NCBI GenBank assembly: GCA_964364175.1
Contig: CAYILR010000001.1
Span: 124,001 to 188,000 of the forward strand
Length of the DNA stretch: 64,000 bases
Source: CAYILR01 sp964364175
GTDB taxonomy: Bacteria > Bdellovibrionota > UBA1018
Direction: 5' to 3'
This document shows positions 32,462 through 40,537 of the stretch, one piece after another. Every line of letters begins with the position of its first letter. Position 1 is the first letter of the stretch. Made by a program: the position numbers and the translations under genes. The notes beneath the pieces are model-generated. The model was not told the origin of the DNA, ran no database searches, and was given only the letters and a program-made list of their open reading frames with translations.

Positions 32462-33832
32462 ATGCAATTATCCATTGAAGTTGAAAAAGTGTCTGGAATT
32501 TCACGTAAATTGTCCGTTCGCGTTCCTGCCGAAATCGTTTCCAAAAGGATCGAGGGCGCCTACGTCGAGCTCCAAAAAACGGTAGCGCTCAAAGGCTTTC
32601 GTCCCGGTAATGCACCGATTACGATGATCAAGCAATATTACAAAGACGATGTTCAGCACCGTGTTTTCCACACTTTGATCGACGAGACCTACGAGCAGGC
32701 GATTCGCGAGAACAAGTTGAAAACTGTTGGCCGTCCGAAAATTGAAACTCCCCAACACAAAACAGGTGCAGACGAGCACGCTCATACGATTGAGACAGGT
32801 CAAGAATTGGTTTACACAGCACAAGTAGATATTTTGCCCGAAGTTGAATTGAAAGATTATACGGGAATTCCTTTGAAGGAAAATTCTGTGGATCTTACTG
32901 ACAAGGACATTGAGACTGTGATCAGCGCGATTGCAGATTCGCAGGCTCAGCTGATTCCTGTGACGGGTGGGTTAGTTGGGGCTGATGGCAAGCCCATGGG
33001 CGGTCGCGAAGCACGCAAAGGTGATTTCGTGGATGTCGATTTTGATGGTGGTTTGGTGACGGATTCTGGCGTTGAGAAACAAGCTGGAATGAAAGGTTCA
33101 CGAACACTGGAAATCGGCTCAGGCAGCCTGATCGAAGGATTCGAAGAGCAAATCATCGGAATGAAATCAGGGGAGAACAAAACCTTCCGTATTTCTTTCC
33201 CCAAGGACTATCACGCAGCTGATTTGGCAAACAAAGAGGCTGAATTCTCGGTGGTTGTAAACAGCCTCAAAGAAAAGAAAATGCCGGAAATCGACGAAGA
33301 GTTCGCTAAAGGCATGGGGTACGAGAATCTTTCGGACATGAAGAAAAAAGCGGAAGAGCATCTTCGTCGCGAGCGTACTCGCGAAGTCGAGAACTCCATG
33401 AAGAGCGAGTTGATCGAAGCTCTTATCGCGAAGCACAAGTTTGAAGTGCCTGTAGCTTTAGTGCAGGAGCAAACACGGACTTTGGCCAATAGCTTCGCTT
33501 CCAACCTGAAGCAGCAAGGGTTGACCGATGCGATGATCGGCGAGGCAATTACCACTCAAATGGAAGAGCTCAAGAAACGCGCTGAAGACCAAGTCAAAGC
33601 TTCCTTGATCCTGGATGCGATTGCTGACCAAGAGCAGGTTTCTGTATCCTCTCGTGAAATTGACGACGAGATTGAAGAGATGGCTGTATCCATGCAAACG
33701 GATGAAGCTAAAGTGCGTGAGTTCTATGAAAAGAACCCTCAGCGTCGCGCAGATCTTGAATATCGAATTCGCGAAGACAAAACAGTGAAGCTGCTGATCG
33801 AAAAAGCCAAGGTACGAAAAGTTAAACCTTAG
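32462..33832 (+). CDS. tig: Trigger factor
   Basis: Ribosome-bound chaperone and prolyl isomerase. N-terminal ribosome-binding domain with the signature GFRPGNAPITMIKQYYKDDV (G-F-R-x-G-x-x-P). An FKBP domain follows (about 165-245, KGDFVDVDFDGGLVTDSGVE and EEQIIGMKSGENKTFRISFP), then a long helical C-terminal arm domain. ATG 32462 gives the normal start (QLSIEVEKVSG) and 456 residues. It converges with the MscS gene, overlapping by 4 nt. Confidence 0.96.
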   Translation: MQLSIEVEKVSGISRKLSVRVPAEIVSKRIEGAYVELQKTVALKGFRPGNAPITMIKQYYKDDVQHRVFHTLIDETYEQAIRENKLKTVGRPKIETPQHKTGADEHAHTIETGQELVYTAQVDILPEVELKDYTGIPLKENSVDLTDKDIETVISAIADSQAQLIPVTGGLVGADGKPMGGREARKGDFVDVDFDGGLVTDSGVEKQAGMKGSRTLEIGSGSLIEGFEEQIIGMKSGENKTFRISFPKDYHAADLANKEAEFSVVVNSLKEKKMPEIDEEFAKGMGYENLSDMKKKAEEHLRRERTREVENSMKSELIEALIAKHKFEVPVALVQEQTRTLANSFASNLKQQGLTDAMIGEAITTQMEELKKRAEDQVKASLILDAIADQEQVSVSSREIDDEIEEMAVSMQTDEAKVREFYEKNPQRRADLEYRIREDKTVKLLIEKAKVRKVKP

Positions 33833-34884
33833 GTTTCTTTCAAGACGCTGAGTCGATTGGAGGCTAGCAAAATTCCTTCGGAGCTGAGAGCGGTCAGCAC
33901 CATGGGAATGAGTTGGTCCGCAATGCGGAATTGACGTCCATAATCTTCGATAAAAAACGATAGCCTGACTAGAACCCAAGAATCAGTAGTGTCTGCAACC
34001 ATGACGATCGGTTGCGGGTTGCTCAGCACGCCTGGGATTTGTGTAGCGCATTGGACCATCAGTTGTTTGGCTCGATCGAAATCGCTTCCAAAGGGGAGTC
34101 GAAAGAGATGGGATCTGACAAAAGGCTGATGTTTTGCAGAAAAATTAGAAACTTGTGATTGAGCCACGATCCGATTGGGCACAGTGATCACTTCATCCAT
34201 CAAGCCTGTGAGTGAAGTTGCGCGCCAAGTGACCTCTTGAACTTGTCCCACCCATTTTTGCCCGCTGCTTTGGATCTCGATCCAGTCTCCGAGTTCGTAC
34301 GGTTTATCGAATTGTAACGCTACTGCTGCAAATAAATTGCCCAGGGTTTCTTGGAGCGCCAAACCTAGAACTACAGAAACCATAGCCGAAGTGGCCAAGA
34401 ATGCAGTGAGCTGGATATTGAAAACCTCAGTCATGAGCCACATTCCAAGAGCTAGGGACATGACAAAAGTAAATAAATTCACTAAAAGAAGTGGGACTCC
34501 CTCACGCATGTGAGAGAAGAACAGATATTCAAAAAAGAGAATTCTGCATACTTTGACAAAGGTAGTCAGCCCCCAAAAAATGGTGATTACTCCCAGGTAG
34601 GGAAGTATGCGATTGATTGCTGTGACTGTATCTTCAGAGAAATTTTCTGTTCCCAAGTAGAGAAGCTCATAAGCAGCGTAGGAAATAGATAATCCGAGAA
34701 GGTGATAGAGCAGGTTCTTGAAAAGCTCTTTTAAACTAATGTGCCTATCGGCAGAAACGGAGTGCAGGAAGACTTTATAAATGAGCCATGCTGCCAATGC
34801 GAGGCACCCTACAATGATGAGAGGATCGGGCTGTACTAAAGTTTCGATACGCTCAAGCGGTAGCCAGGAAGTCGATTTTTTCAT
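33829..34884 (-). CDS. MscS-family mechanosensitive channel
   Basis: 351 residues. Four or five membrane helices in the first ~200 residues. The pore helix and beta domain follow: LGLALQETLGNLFAAVALQF, DKPYELGDWIEIQSSGQKWV, and VTWRATSLTGLMDEVITVPN, then NRIVAQSQVSNFS, the classic MscS signature. It lets solutes out on hypo-osmotic shock. The start ATG 34884 is chosen because the frame upstream reads through the palindromic element. The ribosome-binding sequence AAAGGAT lies in the arm of that element. Confidence 0.92.
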   Translation of the reverse strand: MKKSTSWLPLERIETLVQPDPLIIVGCLALAAWLIYKVFLHSVSADRHISLKELFKNLLYHLLGLSISYAAYELLYLGTENFSEDTVTAINRILPYLGVITIFWGLTTFVKVCRILFFEYLFFSHMREGVPLLLVNLFTFVMSLALGMWLMTEVFNIQLTAFLATSAMVSVVLGLALQETLGNLFAAVALQFDKPYELGDWIEIQSSGQKWVGQVQEVTWRATSLTGLMDEVITVPNRIVAQSQVSNFSAKHQPFVRSHLFRLPFGSDFDRAKQLMVQCATQIPGVLSNPQPIVMVADTTDSWVLVRLSFFIEDYGRQFRIADQLIPMVLTALSSEGILLASNRLSVLKET

Positions 34885-35105
34885 ATGGATCCTTTCAAAA
34901 GTAATGCGGCATTTGGCGAGATGATTTTGAGGCGAGACAAGGAAAAACCACTCAAGAAAACCGGAGCATCCCCTTGGGCGCACGCGCACCAGAAACATGT
35001 TTCTGGATGCGGTGCACGGGCTGTGAGGATTTTCTTGAGTGGTTTTGACGAAGGCGTAGCCCAAAAGCATCCGCCAAATGCCGCATTACTTTTGAAAGGA
35101 TCCAT
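34885..35105. repeat. Palindromic element, copy 2 (34-bp perfect arms, conserved blocks)
   Basis: Outer arms 34885-34918 and 35072-35105 are exact inverted copies (34 bp) and include GGATCC. Inside are the conserved blocks GAGGCGAGACAAGGAA, CCGGAGCATCCCC, GGGCTGTGAGGATTTT, GACGAAG and AGCCC, in the same order as in copy 1. The inner stem is 16 bp (34945-34960 with 35030-35045, AAACCACTCAAGAAAA), unrelated to copy 1's stem yet fully paired. The apical loop carries an extra hairpin (CCAGAAA-CATG-TTTCTGG). It lies between the FecR gene and the MscS gene, both leftward. Confidence 0.88.
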
Positions 35106-35117
35106 AAGACCTCTCTG

Positions 35118-36290
35118 TTAAAAATGAATTCCTATCCCAGCTTTGATTTGTGCAGTGGCGATTTTCCCAACATAGGCCACGTTAGGTTTGTAATCAAAAA
35201 CGGACCCGCCGATGAAAATACGATCAATGAATCGGTCGCCGCTGAAACGCCAACCCAGATTGGCCATCACGAGTCCGCCGAGTTTGGAGTTTCCACCCGA
35301 CCAGATTTCGGCGCCGGGCCCTCCTTCTACGAAGAAGGACCAGATTTGGACAACGAGTAGCCCACCTCCTTCTACTGCAAAAAACCTACCCGAGTTACCA
35401 CGCCCCTTAAGAGGGAACCCGCCTAAATGAAGTCTCAGGTACAAAGGACCAGGCAGATTCAAGGTGGGGTTCCAACTGAGTTCAAATGTACCTAGTTTTC
35501 CGCCGGTTTTTTGCTGGATGTAAACTGGATTCAACTGAAATGAAAAAATTCTAAAAATAGGATCGCCTGCTGGTTTTTGAGGCTCTGCGCCTTCTTTGGA
35601 AACCATGTCAGAGTCCCCTCGGGTGAGCGGTGCGAACTCAGGCTGTGATTGGTTCATTTGTTCCATGAATGCACCGGGGTCAAAACTCTGAGGCTTAGAA
35701 AGAGTTTTTCCGTCTGCGTCGATCATTTGGTCTTTGGTGACGGGTACTCCTTCGCCTCGCATCAAAGTGGCTTCATCTTTGGCAACGTCCACTGTTCCAT
35801 CCAGGGTGTGGACTTGAGCCTTCTGGGACGCCTCTGCAACGTCAAAGACGAAATCAGTTCCTCGAACCCCCATGACTGCTGACTGACTGCGGACTACGAA
35901 GCGAGGAGGGCTGCCAGCCGGCAGTCCTTTGGGTCTACGGATCACCCCCCGGATTTCGCCTGCCTTGAGTTCGTTATATTGCACTCCGTCTTTGCTTTCC
36001 AAAACGGTCAATTCGGTGCCGCGACCGATCAACATTTTGGAGCCATCCGGATAGCGAATTTTTGCAGAAGCGCGGGGACCGGTTTTGACGCGGTCACCGA
36101 AATTGATTTCGCTCCCTGCTGCAGCGACTCGTGCAGTTCCTTGGGCGTTGCGAACTACGACAATCTTGTCGCCCTCGATGGATTCGACTATGGGATGATC
36201 TTGTGTGGCTGCCTGAGAGGGAGTTTGGAAGCCAATCAGGGTCAGGCTGAGGAGTAGGGTGTGGAATCTAAAAAGGTGTTTATGATTCAT
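35118..36290 (-). CDS. Secreted FecR-domain protein with C-terminal outer-membrane barrel
   Basis: About 390 residues. A signal peptide (FRFHTLLLSLTLIGFQTPSQ) leads into a FecR-type domain (about 35-190: VKTGPRASAKIRYPDGSKML, ELKAGEIRGVIRRPKG, FVVRSQSAVMGVRGTDFVFD). A polar linker (190-250) and ~140 residues of alternating aromatic/Gly strands ending in AGIGIHF follow, the Phe-terminated signature of a BamA-dependent barrel. FecR proteins usually regulate sigma factors from the inner membrane; periplasmic FecR domains with barrels are common in Bdellovibrio-like bacteria and are of unknown use. Followed by palindromic element 2. Confidence 0.8.
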   Translation of the reverse strand: MNHKHLFRFHTLLLSLTLIGFQTPSQAATQDHPIVESIEGDKIVVVRNAQGTARVAAAGSEINFGDRVKTGPRASAKIRYPDGSKMLIGRGTELTVLESKDGVQYNELKAGEIRGVIRRPKGLPAGSPPRFVVRSQSAVMGVRGTDFVFDVAEASQKAQVHTLDGTVDVAKDEATLMRGEGVPVTKDQMIDADGKTLSKPQSFDPGAFMEQMNQSQPEFAPLTRGDSDMVSKEGAEPQKPAGDPIFRIFSFQLNPVYIQQKTGGKLGTFELSWNPTLNLPGPLYLRLHLGGFPLKGRGNSGRFFAVEGGGLLVVQIWSFFVEGGPGAEIWSGGNSKLGGLVMANLGWRFSGDRFIDRIFIGGSVFDYKPNVAYVGKIATAQIKAGIGIHF

Positions 36291-36360
36291 CATAGGTTTC
36301 GTAGTCACAGCTTACCGAATCTGGGAGAAAAATAAACAGTTTAAGGTTAAATAGTGAAGA

Positions 36361-38448
36361 GTGCTGAAGTTTAGACCCCATCATTTTCTATGTACCGTGG
36401 GTTTTGCCGGGCAAGGGTACTCGGATGAGTTTGTGAAAGGCTATCAGGAAATTGCCCGAGGTCTCCGAGAAGCTCCTGATGGAGACGATGTGATGATCGA
36501 AGTCGTATCGCATACCGATTCAATTTGCACACCGTGTCCAAACAAGCAGGGTTTAAAATGTACGACCGAAGAAAAAGTTCAAAAGCTGGATACCCATCAT
36601 GCTTCGGCCTTGGGTTTGAGGGCAGGAGATCGATTGACCTGGGGTGAAGCTAAACAACGTGTTCGAGAAAGAGTGTCGAACGAGGTTTTTGACAAAATTT
36701 GTGATCCTTGTGGTTGGAAGCCAAAAGGGATTTGCGAAAAAGCATTGAATCAGTTGAAAAAAGTGACTCTTGGGATGCTGGTTTTGCTTCTCATCTCGCA
36801 TGCCCCGCCTGCTTATGCTCAGCAGTCACGTCCCAATATTTTAAAAAAGCTCAGCCGTATTTCTAAAGAAATGAAAGCCGGTCGTTGGAAAAGCGTGGAA
36901 GCCATTGCTGTGCCGCTGATGAGAGATACGGAATGGGGAGACTATGCACTTTTTGCTTTGCTTCAAAGCCGCCTCAGAGCTGTAGATGCTAATAGTGCAA
37001 AAAAAGACTGGAAAGGTGCAGCGCAGGATGCTGAAAAAGGCATCCAGTATTCTCTGCAACTTCGAGACCGGTTTCCGGATTCGCCATTGATTAAGCGCGT
37101 GCAAGAATATCTGGGGCTTTTTCATTGGGCGATTGCAGACTCGCAGCGGAACTTGAAGAGTTATTACCTGGCACTTCAATGGTTGGAAGGTGCGCCTGGC
37201 GGAATTTTCGCTCTAACGCCCGAGAAATTGAATCGTTTTGCAAAACTCTGCGCCATTAAAAAAGACGATCTTTGTGAGGCTTGGACGAGGAAGCTGCTCG
37301 GTCAGTTCCCGAAAAGCGCATCAGAAAGCAAAGCGATCTTGGATGCGTTTGCAAAAAGACCCATCGAACTGATCAAGCCCCCTTCGTATTCTCGTTTCAG
37401 TCAGCCCTACAGAGAGGCCGAACCCGATCAGAAGGCTATTGATGAAGCGGTTGCAATGTTTTTGTCCGATCACGAATCGGATGGCAAATCGGCGCTCAAG
37501 AAATTTTTGGAAGACTTCCCGAGAAGCGTGCACCGGAATCGTGCGAAATTTTGGTTGAAGGACTACGAGTCTGTATTTCAAGAAAATGTTTTGGGGAATT
37601 ATGGACTCTTGGCGGGATTGAAAATTGACAAGAAACCCATGGACTGGGTTGCGGCTCAGAAACCTCCTGCTGTTGCATCTGTGGTGCGTACGCCAGGTTT
37701 ATCGCCCAGGGAGTTAGTACGTCTGACCCGAGGTGAGGGATTGATTTCTTCAGGTGCGACTGAGTTTGCTTCACGCGAACTCGAAGATGTGAAGGCCTCG
37801 GGATCTGACCTCACTGAATACTTAGTTTATTTGGCAACCTTGCAAAACCAAGTTTCCAATCACTGGTTGGCGTTTGGAGCTTTGTCAGAACTTTTGCAGA
37901 GGAGCGAGCCGGTTGTTTATCAGCCTAAGATTCTCGAGCTGATTTTTCCTTTGGAAGGATGGGATGCGATTCAAAAGGCCGCTCTAGCAGAAGGGGTAGA
38001 TCCGGTTTTGGTTTTGAGTTTGATCAAACAGGAATCAGGTTTCAATGCACGCGCCGTTTCTGGAAAGGGTGCGAGTGGGTGGATGCAAATGATGCCTGCG
38101 ACAGCAGTTGAGGTGGATGGAACGCTCAATATAGCTCGTTTATCGGATCCAGAAACGAATCTGAAATTGGGTGTGAAATTCCTGAAAAATCTCCTGGATC
38201 GATTTCATGGGAATACTGCCATGGCACTGGCTGGCTATAATGCGGGTCCGTATGCAGCGGAACGCTGGATCAAGACCATGAAGCCTGAGTGGGGAATGAC
38301 AGAGTTTGTCGAGTCGATTACCTATCGCGAGACGCGAGAGTATGTTTGGTCAATTCTGCGAAATTACTATTGGTATACAGCGCTGCGATTCAAGGACAAA
38401 CCATTTGTCGGAGTGGATGCGTTTTGGGTGTCTCACAAATCCGAGTGA
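36361..38448 (+). CDS. DUF1284 domain fused to a signal sequence and a Slt70-like lytic transglycosylase
   Basis: 695 codons, GTG start. Residues 1-134 are a DUF1284 domain (KFRPHHFLCTVGFAGQGYSD) with two cysteine groups, CTPCPNKQGLKC (56-67) and CDPCGWKPKGIC (114-125), suited to Zn or an Fe-S cluster. Residues 135-154 (VTLGMLVLLLISHAPPAYAQ) look like a signal peptide. The rest resembles Slt70: a helical superhelix, then the SLT domain with catalytic Glu in LIKQESGFNARAVSGKGASG, MQMMPATAVE and LAGYNAGPYAAERW. No stop separates the parts. An internal GTG at 36763 or ATG at 36775 could start a separate exported enzyme. It overlaps the helicase gene by 16 nt (convergent). Confidence 0.82.
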   Translation: MLKFRPHHFLCTVGFAGQGYSDEFVKGYQEIARGLREAPDGDDVMIEVVSHTDSICTPCPNKQGLKCTTEEKVQKLDTHHASALGLRAGDRLTWGEAKQRVRERVSNEVFDKICDPCGWKPKGICEKALNQLKKVTLGMLVLLLISHAPPAYAQQSRPNILKKLSRISKEMKAGRWKSVEAIAVPLMRDTEWGDYALFALLQSRLRAVDANSAKKDWKGAAQDAEKGIQYSLQLRDRFPDSPLIKRVQEYLGLFHWAIADSQRNLKSYYLALQWLEGAPGGIFALTPEKLNRFAKLCAIKKDDLCEAWTRKLLGQFPKSASESKAILDAFAKRPIELIKPPSYSRFSQPYREAEPDQKAIDEAVAMFLSDHESDGKSALKKFLEDFPRSVHRNRAKFWLKDYESVFQENVLGNYGLLAGLKIDKKPMDWVAAQKPPAVASVVRTPGLSPRELVRLTRGEGLISSGATEFASRELEDVKASGSDLTEYLVYLATLQNQVSNHWLAFGALSELLQRSEPVVYQPKILELIFPLEGWDAIQKAALAEGVDPVLVLSLIKQESGFNARAVSGKGASGWMQMMPATAVEVDGTLNIARLSDPETNLKLGVKFLKNLLDRFHGNTAMALAGYNAGPYAAERWIKTMKPEWGMTEFVESITYRETREYVWSILRNYYWYTALRFKDKPFVGVDAFWVSHKSE

Positions 38449-39662
38449 AACTGAGCCACTTGGGGATCAGCAAAAATCGCTGAAGGACTCCATCCTTCCA
38501 CAAAAAGTCGGCGTGGATCGCGTGCGCGACTGAGGGCCACATAGGCTTGGCCGGGTTCCCAGATTCTTCGCAAATCCACTCGGACTTGATCGAGCGTGGC
38601 TCCTTGAGCTTTGTGAATCGTCATTGCCCAAGCCAGGCTTACCGGGAAGTTGGTTGCTATGACGACGGGTTCGCCCTCGGCGTTCAGAAGTGTGAATTCG
38701 GTTTTTGGCAATTCGATGATGGAATCTTTATTCCATCCCGAATGAAGTCGGATCTCCAGTTTTTCGTCCGAGATTTTTTCGATAGTACCTGTGCTTCCAT
38801 TGACCCAGCGGCCTTCGGGATCATTTTGTCGGAGCATGACGAGTGCATTTTTTTTGAGCTGAATCACATCAGCCACGGGCGAATGTTTTCTGAAAGTCTC
38901 GATGTCTTTTTCTTCGCCGTCATAGGTGGTCTCGAAGCTCTGGAGAGGATCGTTGATTTCAGCGAGTCGCTGCAAATTGTAATTTTCGACGGGGTCGCGA
39001 AGCGGGAAAAGGCAGGTCAGCTCGTCAGTGGCTTTTGCTTGGTGTGGACGATTTAAAAACTGAGTGACACGTTCGGTCAGCTGCCCCATCCGGATTTCGT
39101 TGAGGGCTTGCAAGTACTCTGGATCGCTGGTCCGCATCGGCTCGCGCAAAACCACGGGAGTAAATTCACTTGCGCTCCAAACATCGTCCAGGAAGGCCCA
39201 TTCCTTGGTTTTAGAAAATGGATTTACAGGTGGCAATTGTGCAAAGTCCCCCACGGCGATGATTCGCATTCCGCCCCAAGGGGTCGAGTTGCCGCGTGCT
39301 TTGCGCGCGATTTGTTCTGCTGTACTGAGGGTCGGACCAGAGATCATGGAGATCTCGTCGATGATGACGGCGTCTGTTTTTTTGAGGCGTTTGACTAGGC
39401 GTTTGTTTGCGAGAGCTCTTTCGACGGTTTTGGTGACTCCACCTTCCATGATGCCTAAACCAAAAAAGCTGTGAAACGTACGTCCACCGACCAAAATAGC
39501 TGCAGCACCGGTGCTAGCCAGAATAGGAATACTTCGATCCTTGAGGAATTCGCGCATGAGAAAGCTTTTGCCACTTCCTGCGGCACCTGTGACGAAAACA
39601 TTTTCGGATCGATTGAGAATTTTTAGCGCGGATTTTTGATCGGGGTTGAGTTGAATGGACAT
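38433..39662 (-). CDS. PIF1/RecD-like SF1B DNA helicase
   Basis: 409 residues. N-terminal NPDQKSALKILNRSENVFVT, Walker A GAAGSGKS, STGAAAILVGGRTFHSFFGL (motif Ia), Walker B VIIDEISMI, GDFAQLPPV (motif III), and the C-terminal UvrD-like part MTIHKAQGATLDQVRVDL with AYVALSRARDP (motifs V-VI). These are PIF1 features; the compact size lacks extra domains. A 5'-3' helicase role on G-quadruplexes or recombination intermediates is inferred from the family. It stands alone, 49 nt from the VapC gene on the same strand. Confidence 0.9.
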   Translation of the reverse strand: MSIQLNPDQKSALKILNRSENVFVTGAAGSGKSFLMREFLKDRSIPILASTGAAAILVGGRTFHSFFGLGIMEGGVTKTVERALANKRLVKRLKKTDAVIIDEISMISGPTLSTAEQIARKARGNSTPWGGMRIIAVGDFAQLPPVNPFSKTKEWAFLDDVWSASEFTPVVLREPMRTSDPEYLQALNEIRMGQLTERVTQFLNRPHQAKATDELTCLFPLRDPVENYNLQRLAEINDPLQSFETTYDGEEKDIETFRKHSPVADVIQLKKNALVMLRQNDPEGRWVNGSTGTIEKISDEKLEIRLHSGWNKDSIIELPKTEFTLLNAEGEPVVIATNFPVSLAWAMTIHKAQGATLDQVRVDLRRIWEPGQAYVALSRARDPRRLFVEGWSPSAIFADPQVAQFHSDL

Positions 39663-39711
39663 CCCACAAAATTGGCTAAAAGCGCTGATTTTTCAAGGTC
39701 AAATTTCGTGT

Positions 39712-40134
39712 TTATTCACTCGAAATCAGGACAGCTTGCTTGACTTCCTTTTTGGCGTACGAAAGAAGCTTCCGGTCGGAAGTCACAAAAAAATCCGATT
39801 CTGAGAGAACGCCAGAGGCCAGCTGAATGGCATCCAATGTTCGGATCGAATATTTTTCAATCAATTTGAGCGCCTCTTGTTCGAGGGAGTCGTTCCAAAT
39901 CACAGTGTGGAAAAAAATGAGATCTTTTTTTCCTTCGGTCAAAATATGGTCCGAATTTTTTCGGGTCAGATGTTTCGAAAGAAGCCGTTTATGGACGGCG
40001 GAGTTGAATTCAATCCAATAAGTGGGTGCTACGGCAATTTCTGAAATGGATTTCAAAAATTCTTCGAATTGCTCGGCTCCTGCCTCTTGAATATATTTTT
40101 TCACAAGTGCTGATGTATCAATGAAAGCTCGCAT
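39712..40134 (-). CDS. VapC-type PIN-domain toxin
   Basis: 140 residues with the PIN acidic residues Asp6 (FIDTSALVKK), Glu42 (YWIEFNSAV), Asp101 (RTLDAIQLAS) and Asp120 (FVTSDRKL). VapC toxins are Mg-dependent RNases, often cutting tRNA or rRNA. It follows the antitoxin gene by 15 nt on the same strand, the usual order. The target is unknown. Confidence 0.88.
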   Translation of the reverse strand: MRAFIDTSALVKKYIQEAGAEQFEEFLKSISEIAVAPTYWIEFNSAVHKRLLSKHLTRKNSDHILTEGKKDLIFFHTVIWNDSLEQEALKLIEKYSIRTLDAIQLASGVLSESDFFVTSDRKLLSYAKKEVKQAVLISSE

Positions 40135-40149
40135 TCGGTTATTTCCAGA

Positions 40150-40374
40150 CTATTCTTTTCGGCTCTTGATCACAGTTGCGCTGAGTGGTTCTCCAGTGAG
40201 GCTTATTTTGTCTATTTTTCGCTTCCAGGCTGGAATTTTTACATTTTCATTGTGTGGGTAGATATCCGCAATGGGTTTATTCCTCTCCATGATCACCAGC
40301 CGCTCGCCTGATTTAACAAGATTCATGTAGAGTGCAAAATTATGAGTCAAATCCCTGATATTCACATTTTTCAT
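40150..40374 (-). CDS. Phd/YefM-type antitoxin
   Basis: 74 residues: MKNVNIRDLTHNFALYMNLV, then KSGERLVIMERNKPIADIYP is the DNA-binding Phd/VapB fold. The basic C-terminal part (KIPAWKRKIDKISLTG) would wrap the toxin. Shine-Dalgarno GGGG lies 8 nt upstream. The pair is probably autoregulated through the inverted repeat just upstream. Confidence 0.86.
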   Translation of the reverse strand: MKNVNIRDLTHNFALYMNLVKSGERLVIMERNKPIADIYPHNENVKIPAWKRKIDKISLTGEPLSATVIKSRKE

Positions 40375-40375
40375 G

Positions 40376-40434
40376 GCATTACCCCAATGTAAGACTAAAT
40401 GTAATGCATATAGTTAGACAAATCAATGATTTTC
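40376..40434 (-). promoter_or_regulatory. Promoter and operator of the Phd/VapC pair
   Basis: GCATTAC (40376-40382) and GTAATGC (40401-40407) form an inverted repeat with 18 bp between arms, a likely Phd binding site. On the minus strand TTGATT, a 17-bp spacer and TACATT form a reasonable -35/-10 pair, with the -10 overlapping one arm. Confidence 0.5.
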
Positions 40435-40487
40435 TATGGCTCTGCGAATCCCCAATATACAGCTTAAAAATAGTCATTTGTGACACA

Positions 40488-40514
40488 TTGAATAAAAACG
40501 GGGGGGGGTAGAAT
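40488..40514 (+). promoter_or_regulatory. Promoter with poly-G spacer (possible phase-variable switch)
   Basis: -35-like TTGAAT (40488-40493) and -10-like TAGAAT (40509-40514) enclose a 15-bp spacer that ends in nine consecutive G (40500-40508). The predicted start is ~40521, 17 nt before ATG 40538. Gain of two G would give the ideal 17-bp spacing. The same layout controls phase-variable surface genes such as Neisseria porA and opc. No other G run of this length occurs in the window. Confidence 0.5.
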
Positions 40515-40537
40515 AGTATCTAGTTAGGCAATTATAT

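Noticed and set aside
34885..35070. N-terminal extension of MscS through the palindromic element
   Set aside because: The 62 extra residues come from element sequence and have no membrane or MscS character; ATG 34884 has a good RBS.
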